From NCBI RefSeq assembly GCF_000344805.1, contig NC_020453.1, positions 3,567,001 through 3,631,000 of the forward strand: a stretch of 64,000 bases of DNA, given 5' to 3'. The stretch comes from Bradyrhizobium oligotrophicum S58. Its GTDB lineage: Bacteria > Pseudomonadota > Alphaproteobacteria > Rhizobiales > Xanthobacteraceae. Position 1 is the stretch's first letter, and every line of letters starts with the position of its first letter. This document shows positions 1 through 9,245 of this stretch, in pieces. The notes under the pieces are model-generated. The model did not search any database, had not been told where the DNA came from, and saw nothing but the letters and a program-made list of their open reading frames with translations. The position numbers and the translations under genes are program-made.

Positions 1-426
1 TATTGCTCCCGACCACAACATTGCGGCAAGCGCCCCGCACAAGTTGCTCAAGATCGGCGACCGGCGCCATCGGCCGTAGACGATGTGAACGGCGAGGAGG
101 AACCCCAGTATCGCGGATGCAGCCAAGAGGCTCGCAAGGTCAATGATGACCGCGGACCGCTGGATCAAAAAGATCGCAAAAGCGGTTGCGGCTACGCAGA
201 GGACCCATACGCTTGCTTCCACAAGTCCGGTGGCGTGCCTTGCTTGGGACGGCCAGGCGCAAACCATCCGGGGCGAAGGTTGTAGACGACGAGACATGGA
301 GCTTTCCGTCCGCGCTCCCGCGGTGGTCGGTCGATGCTTCTCCTCGATCCGCGCCATGGCGGATGACAAGAAGTGGCGGCGGCGAAAGAATTCCGGCAAT
401 AGGGCGCCTATGGCGGGCTCCATCAT
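1..426 (-). CDS. Partial membrane protein, N-terminal 142 codons
   Basis: An open frame runs from an ATG at 426 off the left edge with no stop in 142 codons, so the 3' end lies outside the window. A GGAG lies 9 nt before the ATG. The first ~70 residues are polar and basic. They are followed by two hydrophobic stretches, about residues 72-88 (VWVLCVAATAFAIFL core) and 94-112 (IDLASLLAASAILGFLLA core), and a further hydrophobic patch at the edge. The layout resembles the N terminus of small polytopic enzymes such as PAP2-type phosphatases, but no catalytic motif is visible in this part, so no function is assigned. An internal ATG (about codon 42 or 54) could be the true start. It is divergent from the secretion operon. 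Confidence 0.5.
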   Translation of the reverse strand, partial: MMEPAIGALLPEFFRRRHFLSSAMARIEEKHRPTTAGARTESSMSRRLQPSPRMVCAWPSQARHATGLVEASVWVLCVAATAFAIFLIQRSAVIIDLASLLAASAILGFLLAVHIVYGRWRRSPILSNLCGALAAMLWSGAI

Positions 427-1124
427 GGATGTCCGCTCCTGTGTCAGTCTGTTTCGAATTGTTTCCGTCGATCCGTACATACGTAAAAGGGACGGACAGA
501 GGCAATCTCAACGTGTATTTTATTATGATACCGTGCCGGGATGCTTAATGATCTTCTACCGCGCTTTGCGAGATGCGCGTTGGGCCTCGTTCGGGCAACC
601 CCGTTCGGAAAAGCCGCCATCACGTGGCGAGGAATTCGAGCAGTGTCGTAGCTTGGATGGAGAGACGGAGTCTTGATATGGACTGTCTCTGCGGCGCCGA
701 TGTTTGATCCAGGCTTTCAGAGATTGTCGAATATGCCAGTTGTTCCGGCGAGACCGGATGTGCATGCCGTAACGACTCGCAATGATCTGGTTCGCGATGA
801 TCGCCGGAAGCCTTGCGTGATAGGGGGCTGTGATGCCGTGCTTAACGGTGGGCAAGGTCAGGTGGGTGTCAAACAGCGGCAGTTGAATGAACTGGCCGAG
901 CCGCGGGCCGATCTCTTCGTCGATCTTGCGCGCTGCCGGCCATGACGTGTCGCGGGGGGTCTCCAACGGACGGTCGTGATCCCCTGCGGATGAATGCACT
1001 CATGACGCGAACTGCTTGGGTATTTCGCGCGTTCAAAAATATCCTGGATGAAAACGTGGCAGATCTTGTCTAATCGTTTCCCGTGGTACATGAATCCTGT
1101 GCGACTTGAGGTAGTGCTGGGGCG
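427..1124. other. Intergenic region, poorly coding, upstream of exporter
   Basis: This is a 698-bp stretch between the left-edge gene and the ABC exporter. It contains an AT-rich patch near 500-560, and a minus-strand frame (listed separately) that is the only protein-like reading. The exporter's promoter must lie in the right half, but no convincing -35/-10 pair can be picked by eye. No tRNA, terminator with a T-run, or IS end was seen. Confidence 0.5.
556..999 (-). CDS. Possible hypothetical protein or gene remnant
   Basis: An open minus-strand frame of 147 codons. In the part read from about 940 to 800, third positions are strongly G/C and the peptide looks natural (KIDEEIGPRLGQFIQLPLFD). 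The distal part becomes very basic (SRRNNWHIRQ, then KHRRRR) and loses GC3 bias. This fits either a small unknown gene or the decayed end of one. No family is recognised, the start codon is uncertain, and no clear Shine-Dalgarno site was found. Confidence 0.25.
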   Translation of the reverse strand: MHSSAGDHDRPLETPRDTSWPAARKIDEEIGPRLGQFIQLPLFDTHLTLPTVKHGITAPYHARLPAIIANQIIASRYGMHIRSRRNNWHIRQSLKAWIKHRRRRDSPYQDSVSPSKLRHCSNSSPRDGGFSERGCPNEAQRASRKAR

Positions 1125-3251
1125 ATGGACGCGGGGCAGAGGGATACGGGGCTTGACTGCCTGACATTGCTGCTGCGGTTCCATCAGGTTGCCGTCGATC
1201 CGGCGCAGATTGCACATCAGCTTGCGGGAGAGCCGGTCGGCGTGACCGAGATGCTTCGCTGCGCCAAGCAGCTGAAGCTCAAGGCGCGTGCGGTCCGCCA
1301 GAGTTGGGACGGGCTTGCCAAGCTGCCGCTGCCGGCGATTGTGGCGCGGTCGGATGGCACGTTCGCCATATTGGGACAGGTCACCGCCGAGGCGGCGTTG
1401 ATCCAGGACCCGCTGGTCCACCGGCCGCAGAGCCTCAAGCGCGCCGAGTTCGAATCCAATTGGACCGGCATGGTGGTGCTGATGGCGCGCCGCGCCTCGC
1501 TCACCGACCTCGCGCGGCGATTCGACATCACCTGGTTCCTGCAGGCGATGCACAAATATCGCCGGCTGCTCGGCGAGGTGCTGCTGGCCTCGTTCTTCCT
1601 GCAGCTGTTCGGCCTGGTTACGCCGCTGTTCTTCCAGGTCGTCACCGACAAGGTGCTGACGCATCGCGGCTACACCACGCTCGACGTGCTGGTGTTCGGA
1701 CTCGTCACCGTCACCATCTTCGAGACCGTACTCGGGGGTCTTCGAACCTACGTCTTCTCCCACACCACCAACCGCATCGACGTCGAGCTCGGCGCGCGGC
1801 TGTTCCGGCATCTGGTGGCGCTGCCGATCGCCTATTTCGAGGCGCGGCGGGCGGGCGATTCGGTGGCGCGGGTGCGCGAGCTGGAGAACATCAGGAACTT
1901 CATCACCAGCTCGGCGCTGACCCTGGTGATCGACCTCGCCTTCACCTTCGTCTTCCTCGGGGTGATGTTCTACTATTCGCCGTTCCTCTCCTGGATCGTG
2001 GTCGGCTCGTTTCCGTTCTACATCGCGCTGTCGGCGGGCGTCACCCCGATCTTCAAGAAGCGGCTCGATGTCAAGTTCGATCGCGGCGCCGAGAACCAGG
2101 CCTTCCTGGTCGAGACCGTGACCGCGATCCAGACCTTGAAGGCGATGGCGATCGAGCCGCAGATGCAGCGGCGCTGGGAGGAGCAGCTCGCCGGCTATGT
2201 CGGCGCCAGCTTCGATGTGCTGTCGCTCGGCAACTGGGCGAGCCAGTCGGTGCAGTTCATCAGCAAGATCGTCACCGCGCTGACGCTGTATTTCGGCGCG
2301 CATCTGGTGATCGCGGGAGACTTGAGCGTCGGCGAACTGATCGCCTTCAACATGCTGGCCGGGCGGGTGGCGCAGCCGGTGCTGCGGCTGGCGCAGCTGT
2401 GGCAGGATTTTCATCAGGCGCGGCTGTCGGTGGCCCGGCTCGGCGACATTCTCAACACCACGCCGGAGCCGGCCTTCAATCCCGGCCGCGCGGCGCTGCC
2501 GCCGGTGCGCGGCGAGGTGGTGTTCGACCACGTGCATTTCCGCTATCGCGTCGACGGGCCCCTGGCGCTGCACGATGTCAGCCTGAAGGTGCCGGTAGGC
2601 CAAGTGGTCGGCATCGTCGGCCCCTCCGGCTCGGGCAAGTCGACGCTGACCAAGCTGATCCAGCGGCTCTACGTGCCGGAGAGTGGCCGCATCCTGATCG
2701 ACGGCGTCGATCTCACGGTCGCCGACGTCACCTGGCTGCGGCGGCAGATCGGCGCGGTGCTGCAGGAGAACGTGCTGTTCAACCGCTCGATCCGCGACAA
2801 CATCGCGCTCGCCGATCCCGGCATGGCGATGGAGCAGGTGATCCAGGCGGCCGAGCTCGCCGGCGCCCACGAGTTCATCCTCGGCCTGCCGGACGGCTAC
2901 GACACCATGGTCGGCGAGCGCGGCGCCAGCCTCTCCGGCGGCCAGCGCCAGCGCATCGCGATTGCGCGGGCGCTGATCACCAATCCGCGCATTCTCATCT
3001 TCGACGAGGCGACCTCGGCGCTCGACTATGAGAGCGAGAACATCGTCCAGCGCAACATGCGCAAGATCTGCGCCGGGCGCACCGTGTTCATCATCGCGCA
3101 CCGGCTGTCGGCCGTGCGCAATGCCGACCGCATCCTCACCATCGAGAACGGCCGCTTGGTCGAGGACGGCACCCATGACGAGCTGATCAAGCGGGCCGGG
3201 CGCTATGCCAGCTTGCACCAGATCCAGGCGGGGCTCCATGTCGTCGGCTGA
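1125..3251 (+). CDS. Type I secretion ABC exporter (HlyB type)
   Basis: 708-aa inner-membrane ATP-driven exporter that would pump the downstream RTX protein through a TolC channel. Layout: C39-like domain (~1-122), membrane domain with several TM helices (~150-430), ABC ATPase (~470-708). The Walker A motif is GPSGSGKST at 499-507, the signature LSGGQ starts at 603, DEATSALD starts at 627, and the switch His is at 659. In the C39-like domain the position of the catalytic Cys is Thr8 (DTGLDCL, compared with DYGLYAL in HlyB), and the catalytic His position near residue 80 (DGTFAIL) is not His. It should therefore dock substrate rather than cleave a leader, as HlyB does. The length is typical for HlyB. 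It overlaps the adaptor gene by 14 bp, implying one transcript. Confidence 0.93.
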   Translation: MDAGQRDTGLDCLTLLLRFHQVAVDPAQIAHQLAGEPVGVTEMLRCAKQLKLKARAVRQSWDGLAKLPLPAIVARSDGTFAILGQVTAEAALIQDPLVHRPQSLKRAEFESNWTGMVVLMARRASLTDLARRFDITWFLQAMHKYRRLLGEVLLASFFLQLFGLVTPLFFQVVTDKVLTHRGYTTLDVLVFGLVTVTIFETVLGGLRTYVFSHTTNRIDVELGARLFRHLVALPIAYFEARRAGDSVARVRELENIRNFITSSALTLVIDLAFTFVFLGVMFYYSPFLSWIVVGSFPFYIALSAGVTPIFKKRLDVKFDRGAENQAFLVETVTAIQTLKAMAIEPQMQRRWEEQLAGYVGASFDVLSLGNWASQSVQFISKIVTALTLYFGAHLVIAGDLSVGELIAFNMLAGRVAQPVLRLAQLWQDFHQARLSVARLGDILNTTPEPAFNPGRAALPPVRGEVVFDHVHFRYRVDGPLALHDVSLKVPVGQVVGIVGPSGSGKSTLTKLIQRLYVPESGRILIDGVDLTVADVTWLRRQIGAVLQENVLFNRSIRDNIALADPGMAMEQVIQAAELAGAHEFILGLPDGYDTMVGERGASLSGGQRQRIAIARALITNPRILIFDEATSALDYESENIVQRNMRKICAGRTVFIIAHRLSAVRNADRILTIENGRLVEDGTHDELIKRAGRYASLHQIQAGLHVVG

Positions 3252-4692
3252 GGCACAGAAGCAGGACAACGCGCCGATCTCGCTCGACGCGCGGCGGGGC
3301 CGCCGCAACGATGCGCGCGAGTTCCTGCCGGCGGCGCTGGAGATCGTGGAGACGCCAGCCTCGCCCGCGGGCCGGGCTGTCGCCGCCACCATCATGCTGT
3401 TCTTCGTCATCGCTATCGGCTGGTCGATCGCCGGCCATGTCGACATCATCGCCTCGGCGCAAGGCAAGATCGTGCCGACCGGGCGCACCAAGACGATCCA
3501 GCCGCTGGAGGCTGGCATCGTCGCCGCCATCCACGTCCAGGATGGCGACAAGGTCCGTGCCGGCGCCGTGCTGGTCGAGCTCGACCGCACCGTGACGGAG
3601 GCCGAGCGCCGCCGTGTGGCGCAGGGCCTGATGCAGGCGCGGCTGGATGTCGCAAGGCTCGGCGTGCTCCGCGGCAGTTTTGCCGATTTGAACGAGCTCC
3701 GGCCGTTGGCAGTGCCCGAGGGGGCCGCGCCCACCGACGTCGCGCGCACCCGGGCCGCCTTGCAGGCCCAGGCCGCCGAGCAGCTGTCGAAGCTCGCCTC
3801 CAACCTGCAGCAGATCGCGCAGAAGCGCGCCGAGGCGCAGTCGGTCGAGGCCGCGATCGCGAAGATCGATGCCACCCTGCCGTTCCTGCAGGAGACCGCC
3901 GACATCCGCCGCAACGCCAAGGAGATCCAGTACGGCAACCAGATCGCCTTCATCGATGCGCAGTCGCGGCTGATCGACCAGCAGAGCGAACGCATCGTGC
4001 AGACGCGGCGCCTCGTCGAGGTCGAAGCCGCGCGGCTGGCGCTGGAGCAGCAGCTGGCACAGACCCGCTCCGGTTTCGAGCGCCAGGTGCTGTCGGACCT
4101 CACCGATGCCGAGAAGAAGGCCGAGGAGCTGACGCAGGACCTCGTCAAGGCCGAGCGCAAGATCGCCGAGCAGGTGCTGCGCGCCCCGATCGACGGCACC
4201 GTGCAGCAGCTCGCGATGCACACCGTCGGCGGCGTCGTCACGCCGGCGCAACAACTGATGCTCATCGTGCCCGCCGACAGCCAGCTCGAAGCCGAGGCTA
4301 TGATCTCCAACCGCGACATCGGCTTCGTCAATGTCGGTCAGCCGGCCGAGATCAAGATCGACACCTTCAACTTCACCCGCTACGGCCTCGTCCACGGCAA
4401 GGTGCAGAGCGTCTCCCAGGATTCCATCGTTCGCGAAAGGCCGGCGGACAAGCAGAATGGCGGCAAGGCCGGTGGTGCGCTGGCAGAAACCAGCGAGCCG
4501 GCCGGGCAGGAGTTCATCTACTCAGCTCGCGTCTCGCTGGAGGAGAAGCAGATGCAGGTCGAGGACAAGATGGTCGGGCTGGCGCCAGGGATGGCAGTGA
4601 CAGTCGAAATCAAGACCGGCACGCGGCGGATCATCGAATACGTGATGTCGCCCTTGCTGCGCTACAAGCAGGAGAGTTTGCGCGAGAGGTGA
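3238..4692 (+). CDS. Type I secretion membrane-fusion adaptor (HlyD type)
   Basis: 484-aa periplasmic adaptor linking the ABC exporter to an outer-membrane TolC-type channel. There is a short cytoplasmic N terminus, one TM helix at about 47-68 (ATIMLFFVIAIGWSIAG), a half-lipoyl region (~85-117, EAGIVAAIHVQDGDKV), and a long Gln/Ala/Glu-rich coiled coil (~118-300). The second lipoyl half (VLRAPIDGTVQQL) and beta-barrel region follow, then the C terminus. The start at 3238 is chosen because it follows GGCGGGG and gives the normal short N terminus; an upstream in-frame ATG at 3205 would overlap the exporter more. It forms the export machine with the preceding gene. Confidence 0.92.
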   Translation: MSSAEAQKQDNAPISLDARRGRRNDAREFLPAALEIVETPASPAGRAVAATIMLFFVIAIGWSIAGHVDIIASAQGKIVPTGRTKTIQPLEAGIVAAIHVQDGDKVRAGAVLVELDRTVTEAERRRVAQGLMQARLDVARLGVLRGSFADLNELRPLAVPEGAAPTDVARTRAALQAQAAEQLSKLASNLQQIAQKRAEAQSVEAAIAKIDATLPFLQETADIRRNAKEIQYGNQIAFIDAQSRLIDQQSERIVQTRRLVEVEAARLALEQQLAQTRSGFERQVLSDLTDAEKKAEELTQDLVKAERKIAEQVLRAPIDGTVQQLAMHTVGGVVTPAQQLMLIVPADSQLEAEAMISNRDIGFVNVGQPAEIKIDTFNFTRYGLVHGKVQSVSQDSIVRERPADKQNGGKAGGALAETSEPAGQEFIYSARVSLEEKQMQVEDKMVGLAPGMAVTVEIKTGTRRIIEYVMSPLLRYKQESLRER

Positions 4693-5077
4693 GCGCGGGA
4701 GCGTTCGTGATGCGCGCGCGGCTAGATGTCGCACGCCGAGGCGTTCGTGCTCTGGGAAACAGTCGGTGCGCGCACGACCTCGTAGTAAAAATTTCAGCTG
4801 CGTCCGCGGTTTCGTCTTGAGGTTGTCAGCGAGTTAACGTTGTATGAATGCGGGGAAGGGAGCAGTGGGGCTGTTTCCGATCGGCGTCGACAGAGTGTCG
4901 AGCGGCTGCGCATTGCTTCTCGCGAGTGAGAAGCGCGACGCTTGCTCCTATAGGCGACCGGATCGTGTCACGACGGCGGATCGGCGAGCATGGTAGCTCG
5001 CAGTCAGTCCGACGGGCTCCTCCTCATGAAGGCGACACGCCCGTTGGGCGAATCGAAACGTGCGGGAGAACAGGTCT
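4693..5077. other. Intergenic gap between adaptor and acyltransferase
   Basis: 385 bp without a convincing gene. A partial CtrA-like motif (TTAA-N7-TGAA) lies at 4834-4848. The acyltransferase and giant gene may have their own promoter here. No T-tailed hairpin was seen after the adaptor, so read-through from the exporter genes is also possible. Confidence 0.4.
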
Positions 5078-5674
5078 GTGGTGAACAACAATCAGAAGGT
5101 CGAACCGGCGTTGAAAGCGATCAATGGCGAGGCTGCCGCCCAGCCGTCGGCTGTGAAGGAGCGCGCGCTCGATCCGCATGTGCTGGCACAGATCGCTGCG
5201 TTCAAGATGAAGATCCAGGCCGGGGTCGGCGAGGTCGTGCTGGCGATGCTCAATCTGCCGCGCTATCGCAACCAGGCCCTCGCCGACATCATGCATCTCG
5301 TGGTCGAGCCGATGACGCGAGACCGCATCGCCATCGCCAAGGCCGGCGGCGAGGGCAAGGTCGAGGAGACTGCGGGAATCGCGATCTGGGCCAGCGTGTC
5401 CGACGAGGTCGACGCCAAGATCCGCGAGCAGATCCAGGCCCGCGTCTTCCCGATCCGCCTCAAGCCCGACGACTGGGCCAGCGGCGACACCCACTGGCTG
5501 CTCGACGTCATCGCCCCCTCGCAGAAGGTCGCCACCGCCGTGCTCGCGAACTTCAAGCAGGTCGTGAAAGACAAGCCGGTGCGGATTCATCCGATCGTGA
5601 GCCAGCTGGTCGATCCGGCGGTGCTGGAGAAGATGAAGGTGCGGCCGGTGGAGCGAAGCGCAAAAGGTCTTTGA
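5078..5674 (+). CDS. RTX toxin-activating lysine acyltransferase (HlyC family)
   Basis: 198-aa cytoplasmic enzyme of the ToxC/HlyC family, which transfers a fatty acyl group from acyl-ACP to lysines of an RTX protoxin before export. Recognisable blocks: GEVVLAMLNLPRYRN (~52-65), then WASVSDEVDAKI, DDWASGDTHWLLDVIAP with the conserved Asp at ~143, and FKQVVKDKPVRIHPIV. In HlyC the catalytic His sits in SPLHRN; here the aligned residue is Tyr63 (LPRYRN), a change I associate with a rhizobial subgroup. The GTG start at 5078 has GGGAGA 8 nt upstream; GTG at 5081 and GTG at 5060 are alternatives. It lies between the exporter genes and the giant RTX gene, its obvious substrate. Confidence 0.85.
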   Translation: MVNNNQKVEPALKAINGEAAAQPSAVKERALDPHVLAQIAAFKMKIQAGVGEVVLAMLNLPRYRNQALADIMHLVVEPMTRDRIAIAKAGGEGKVEETAGIAIWASVSDEVDAKIREQIQARVFPIRLKPDDWASGDTHWLLDVIAPSQKVATAVLANFKQVVKDKPVRIHPIVSQLVDPAVLEKMKVRPVERSAKGL

Positions 5675-5725
5675 TTTCAGCTGCACAGCAATCTCGTGCA
5701 CGATACCCTCTGCAACTCTCCGAAA

Positions 5726-5742
5726 GAGCTGCTAGCCAGCTC
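5726..5742. terminator. Small hairpin downstream of acyltransferase gene
   Basis: Perfect 6-bp inverted repeat GAGCTG/CAGCTC around a 5-nt loop, about 50 bp after the acyltransferase stop. There is no T-run, so it is a weak terminator or an RNA-processing hairpin. It could lower read-through into the 171-aa gene and giant RTX gene. Confidence 0.25.
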
Positions 5743-5877
5743 ATAACATCAGTCAATTCGTGCAAGTGATCTCGCCCCAGAAATCGACAGATATAGACCA
5801 ACGTAAAGCGACATTGGTGCCCGTAGTAAAATTCGACGTATCGATGCGTTATGAATCGGATCTTTTGGAGAGCCACG

Positions 5878-6393
5878 ATGCGTCTTGCATTTCCTCGTAT
5901 CAACAGTCTTGAGGCAGACGATGGCTCGGCTTCGATCAGTTATCTAACTGTCGACATGAATCGCGATACTGGTGGCTTGAAATACAATTTCACCTCCATG
6001 AAACCATTCGGAAAAATCGACATTCCCACGACGGTCGCTCTACTGACAAGTTCTAAAGCACGAGATCTGCTCCTTGCCGAGACCGGTTTCGATATATTTG
6101 ACCAGGATTTGTCAGAGATAGAACGGCGCGTTCGGGAATATGCCGGCCAACACGGGCACACGTTTGAAGTCCGGACATTTCAGGTGCCTGCCACTGCGAA
6201 CGAGCAAATGATCCGCGTCTTGAGAGATTCGTTCTGCGATCTGTTTTTGGAGTACTGGTCGGCATACCGAAATAGCAGCGGTGATCATACGGACGATTCG
6301 GCAGGTCGGTATCCCGACACGCTGCATTTTCGGCCGCAGAATCTGAATAGAAAATTTCACGTAACCCTTCATGCTAAGGGGGGGGCGGGCTGA
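5878..6393 (+). CDS. Unknown 171-aa protein translationally coupled to giant RTX
   Basis: Unrecognised soluble protein of 171 residues. No signal peptide, TM helix or known motif is visible. It is mixed alpha/beta in character, with a charged helix-like centre (DLSEIERRVREYAGQHGHTF) and a basic C terminus (NLNRKFHVTLHAKGG). The start at 5878 is preferred because GGAG lies 7 nt upstream; the in-frame ATG at 5851 lacks one. Its stop overlaps the start of the 10,645-aa gene (TGATG, 6391-6395), which normally means stoichiometric coupling. Base composition is lower in GC than the flanking secretion genes and matches the head of the giant gene, so the two probably arrived together. A dedicated chaperone or partner of the giant protein is the natural hypothesis, but nothing in the sequence proves it. 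Confidence 0.75.
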   Translation: MRLAFPRINSLEADDGSASISYLTVDMNRDTGGLKYNFTSMKPFGKIDIPTTVALLTSSKARDLLLAETGFDIFDQDLSEIERRVREYAGQHGHTFEVRTFQVPATANEQMIRVLRDSFCDLFLEYWSAYRNSSGDHTDDSAGRYPDTLHFRPQNLNRKFHVTLHAKGGAG

Positions 6394-9245
6394 TGGCTGA
6401 CATTCGGGACTACCCCAATCCGCTTCTGAAAGCATTCTCGGACGCGTTCGATTTAGGTATCGCCTTTGATGAAAAAACGGGCGCTCCGCTTCTCAATGAA
6501 GTTGGTCAGTTGATCTCGAACGGAAAGAAGATATCGTACGACGCGTTCAAGACATTCCTGGAAAATGCGCTTCTGGATGACAAGAATTTCTACCGTCTGA
6601 TGGCGGACGGGAGCTTGGTCAAGCCGACTCTCAAAGTTTTCTATGACGGACAGACGAGCGGCGTCTACAACAGCGTGTTGGCAAACGATTTTGTTGAGCG
6701 TGCTGGCGCCTCCGCGGTTTCCATTGACCGAACAATAGTCGGTCAGTTTGTCTTCCGGTCGCAGATCGCGAATTTTATCGATGGGCCATATGACGGCTTG
6801 GCTCTCAATCAGAAAGTATCGAAGGCTTATGCTTCAATTCTTCCGGTCGAGAGTAACGTACTTTTCGTCCCAGAGCGGCTTGATCTTGTCCCGGATGGAG
6901 GATCTATCCTTAGGGATTTTGAGCTGCCTGAAGCTCTAAAGGTTTCGTCAGATTCCGCAACGTTCGACGGATTGACTAAGAAGCAGATTCTAGAGGCATC
7001 TCTCGGCGCGCCGGACGGTCTCGCAAAAAAGCTAGCCAACTTCAGTTCAGTTGCCGATGCGTATTACGATCTTTTCCGGCAGTTTGAGCCGCGGATCTAT
7101 ACATCTGGCGTTGTTGATCCAATTAACGGGAGGCGGATACTCGGGGGTCTTCTTGCGGAGCCGCTTTATTACGACAAGCTAGCTGGAACTAGCCTAAAGC
7201 TTGCTGCGCTTGATTCGGGCATGATTTCAGTAGGTAAAGTGCTGAAAGAATTTGCGGCGGGACAGCAAAGCTTCTGGAAGACGATGAGGTTGCTAGCTAC
7301 TACCTCTTTCGACAAGATCGGTAGCAACCTGATCTCATTGTATGACGGATCCAATGCGGCTTTCGAAAAATCGCTGCAGACGCTTGCTCGGACGATATTG
7401 TTTGCCGCAGAAGCATCGGCGACGGTGATCGATCTTGCGGCGACGAGTGTGTCAGACACTTGGCGCAAAGCGCTTGAGATTGCATCCCAAGCAGTAGACG
7501 GTGCGCAGGCAGCTGGCGAGGCCCTCACCCGAGACCTTGCGCGCTGGCAGAATGCGTTCTTTGATGCGTTCTCGAATTATTTCGATGGGCTTCCTGAGCC
7601 GCTCGTTAAGGCGGGAAAGTCGATCCTTGGGTATTACAAGGCTGCATGGAATGATGTCGTCGGGCTAATCCATTATGATGGGAATCCTGCAAGGTACTCA
7701 ATGAAATTGACCGGCTTCGCTGCCGGTACGCTGCTCGCGGTTCTTGATGGCGTTGCCGAGTACAAGAAGGCGGGTGGGTTCACGCGAGAGTTTTTTGCTT
7801 GGGCTGGGAAAACGGCTCTCATCACGGCGGCGGCGATTCCGGTCGTAGGCGGTCTTTCGACCCTCGCTATTTCGACTTCTCCTGTTTGGGGGACGGTCGG
7901 TGTCGTAGCCTTCATCGGCGCAGGCTTTTATTTGGGCGTTCGAGGTGTCGCTGCCAATCTCGTGGAGGCGTTTGCGGATCAGCCGGATTCGCTCATTTAT
8001 AAGCGAGCCTCGGACGTTCTCGGCTACATGAAGAGCTTTGAAGGCGCCGCGGTATCGTACCTGAAGGAGGCTGTAAGCTTCTTTCCGACGACGACACAGG
8101 CCAAGGAGCTCCTGGCTGGCATTGGCAACATCGCGATCGATACATTTCAAGTTATTGGTGCCGGTGGTGTCGGCTATACCTATGATGAGAAGAAGGCTGC
8201 GCTATGGGGTTCTGACGACGCGGTCTTGCTCGGCGGCAAACAGGACGACTGGCTATTTCATTCCGGCTTTGGCTCGGCCTTCGGAGAAGGGGGAGACGAT
8301 GTCCTAGTTGGGCTTTTTCCAAAAGTGCTTCGCGCCGGCGAAAAAGTGGGACCACTTCCTGCCCAAGGGCAGCCGGACACACGACAGGTCGCCAATGGGG
8401 AACTCACACTTAAACTTGACGGTGGTTCCGGAAATGATTGGGTTATCGTCGCCGGAGGTGAGAAGGCGACAACGGCTGGCGGCGTGGGCCGGGATTGGAT
8501 CTACAACACGTCCAACGGCGGGATTATCTACGGCGATACGGTCGATGGGATCGATCCTGCAACCGGCCGGAAAGTTGAAGATACTGCTGCAAACTCGGAC
8601 AACATCTGGTACTCGCCGAATACGGTCGTCATGGATGCGCAGCATCATGACGTTCTCAAATTCTATGGTCTGACGCTCACCGGGGGCAATGCCGAGGGCG
8701 GCATTGCTGGGCTCAACGCGTTCGGCGGCGTTGGTGCAGCCGTTGGCATGGCGAATTTCTACGCTTCGGTCGCTCAGGGCGGCGGAAAGTACGATCCGGC
8801 TAAGTCGATCTACTATGACCATCTATTCCCGTGGATGACATATGTATTACGGCCCAACGCGAACGGCGGGCTGGACATGTACATTACGAACCAGTTCGAC
8901 CAGCTGTTCACGTCCGTTTTCGGCGGCACTGCGAGTGACGCCTACAAGGCGCAGCAAGCCTTGGATGCGCAGGGGATCCTCAAAGGTTGGATGAAGGTCA
9001 AGAACTTCGATCTCGTCGGCAGCTATATCGGTTTCCAGCAGGCGGAGCTCACGGGCCAAGGCACCTTCGGCATGGTGTTCAAGGCAGCGAATCCCATTGC
9101 CGATCTGATGACTCTCCTGGAGCCGCTACTCGGGATCTACGGCATTGCGATCGCCGCGCAGTATGGCGGCAATACGCTGATCGATCAGGCGGCCACCCTG
9201 GGTGCCGCCGTTGCCCGTTTCGCCGAGGGAATGAAGTGGGCCAAG
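6393..9245 (+). other. Low-GC toxin-like head of the giant RTX protein
   Basis: Residues 1-~951. Codons here are visibly less GC-rich than in the rest of the gene and lysines are more frequent. Residues ~437-520 hold the only strongly hydrophobic segments of the protein (GFAAGTLLAVL, TALITAAAIPVVGGLSTLA, VWGTVGVVAFIGAGFYLGV). They recall the membrane-insertion region of pore-forming RTX toxins. A first degenerate RTX motif (GKQDDWLFHSGFG) follows near residue 610. No enzymatic domain is recognised. Confidence 0.55.

Noticed and set aside
858..4331. 1157-codon open frame on the minus strand opposite the exporter and adaptor genes
   Set aside because: It is the antisense shadow of two clear GC-rich genes: the peptide is Arg/Asp/His-rich without domains, while the plus strand gives HlyB and HlyD with intact motifs.
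4834..4848. TTAA-N7-TGAA considered as a CtrA site upstream of the acyltransferase
   Set aside because: The second half-site has a mismatch and it lies ~230 bp from the start codon; too weak beside the two perfect boxes.
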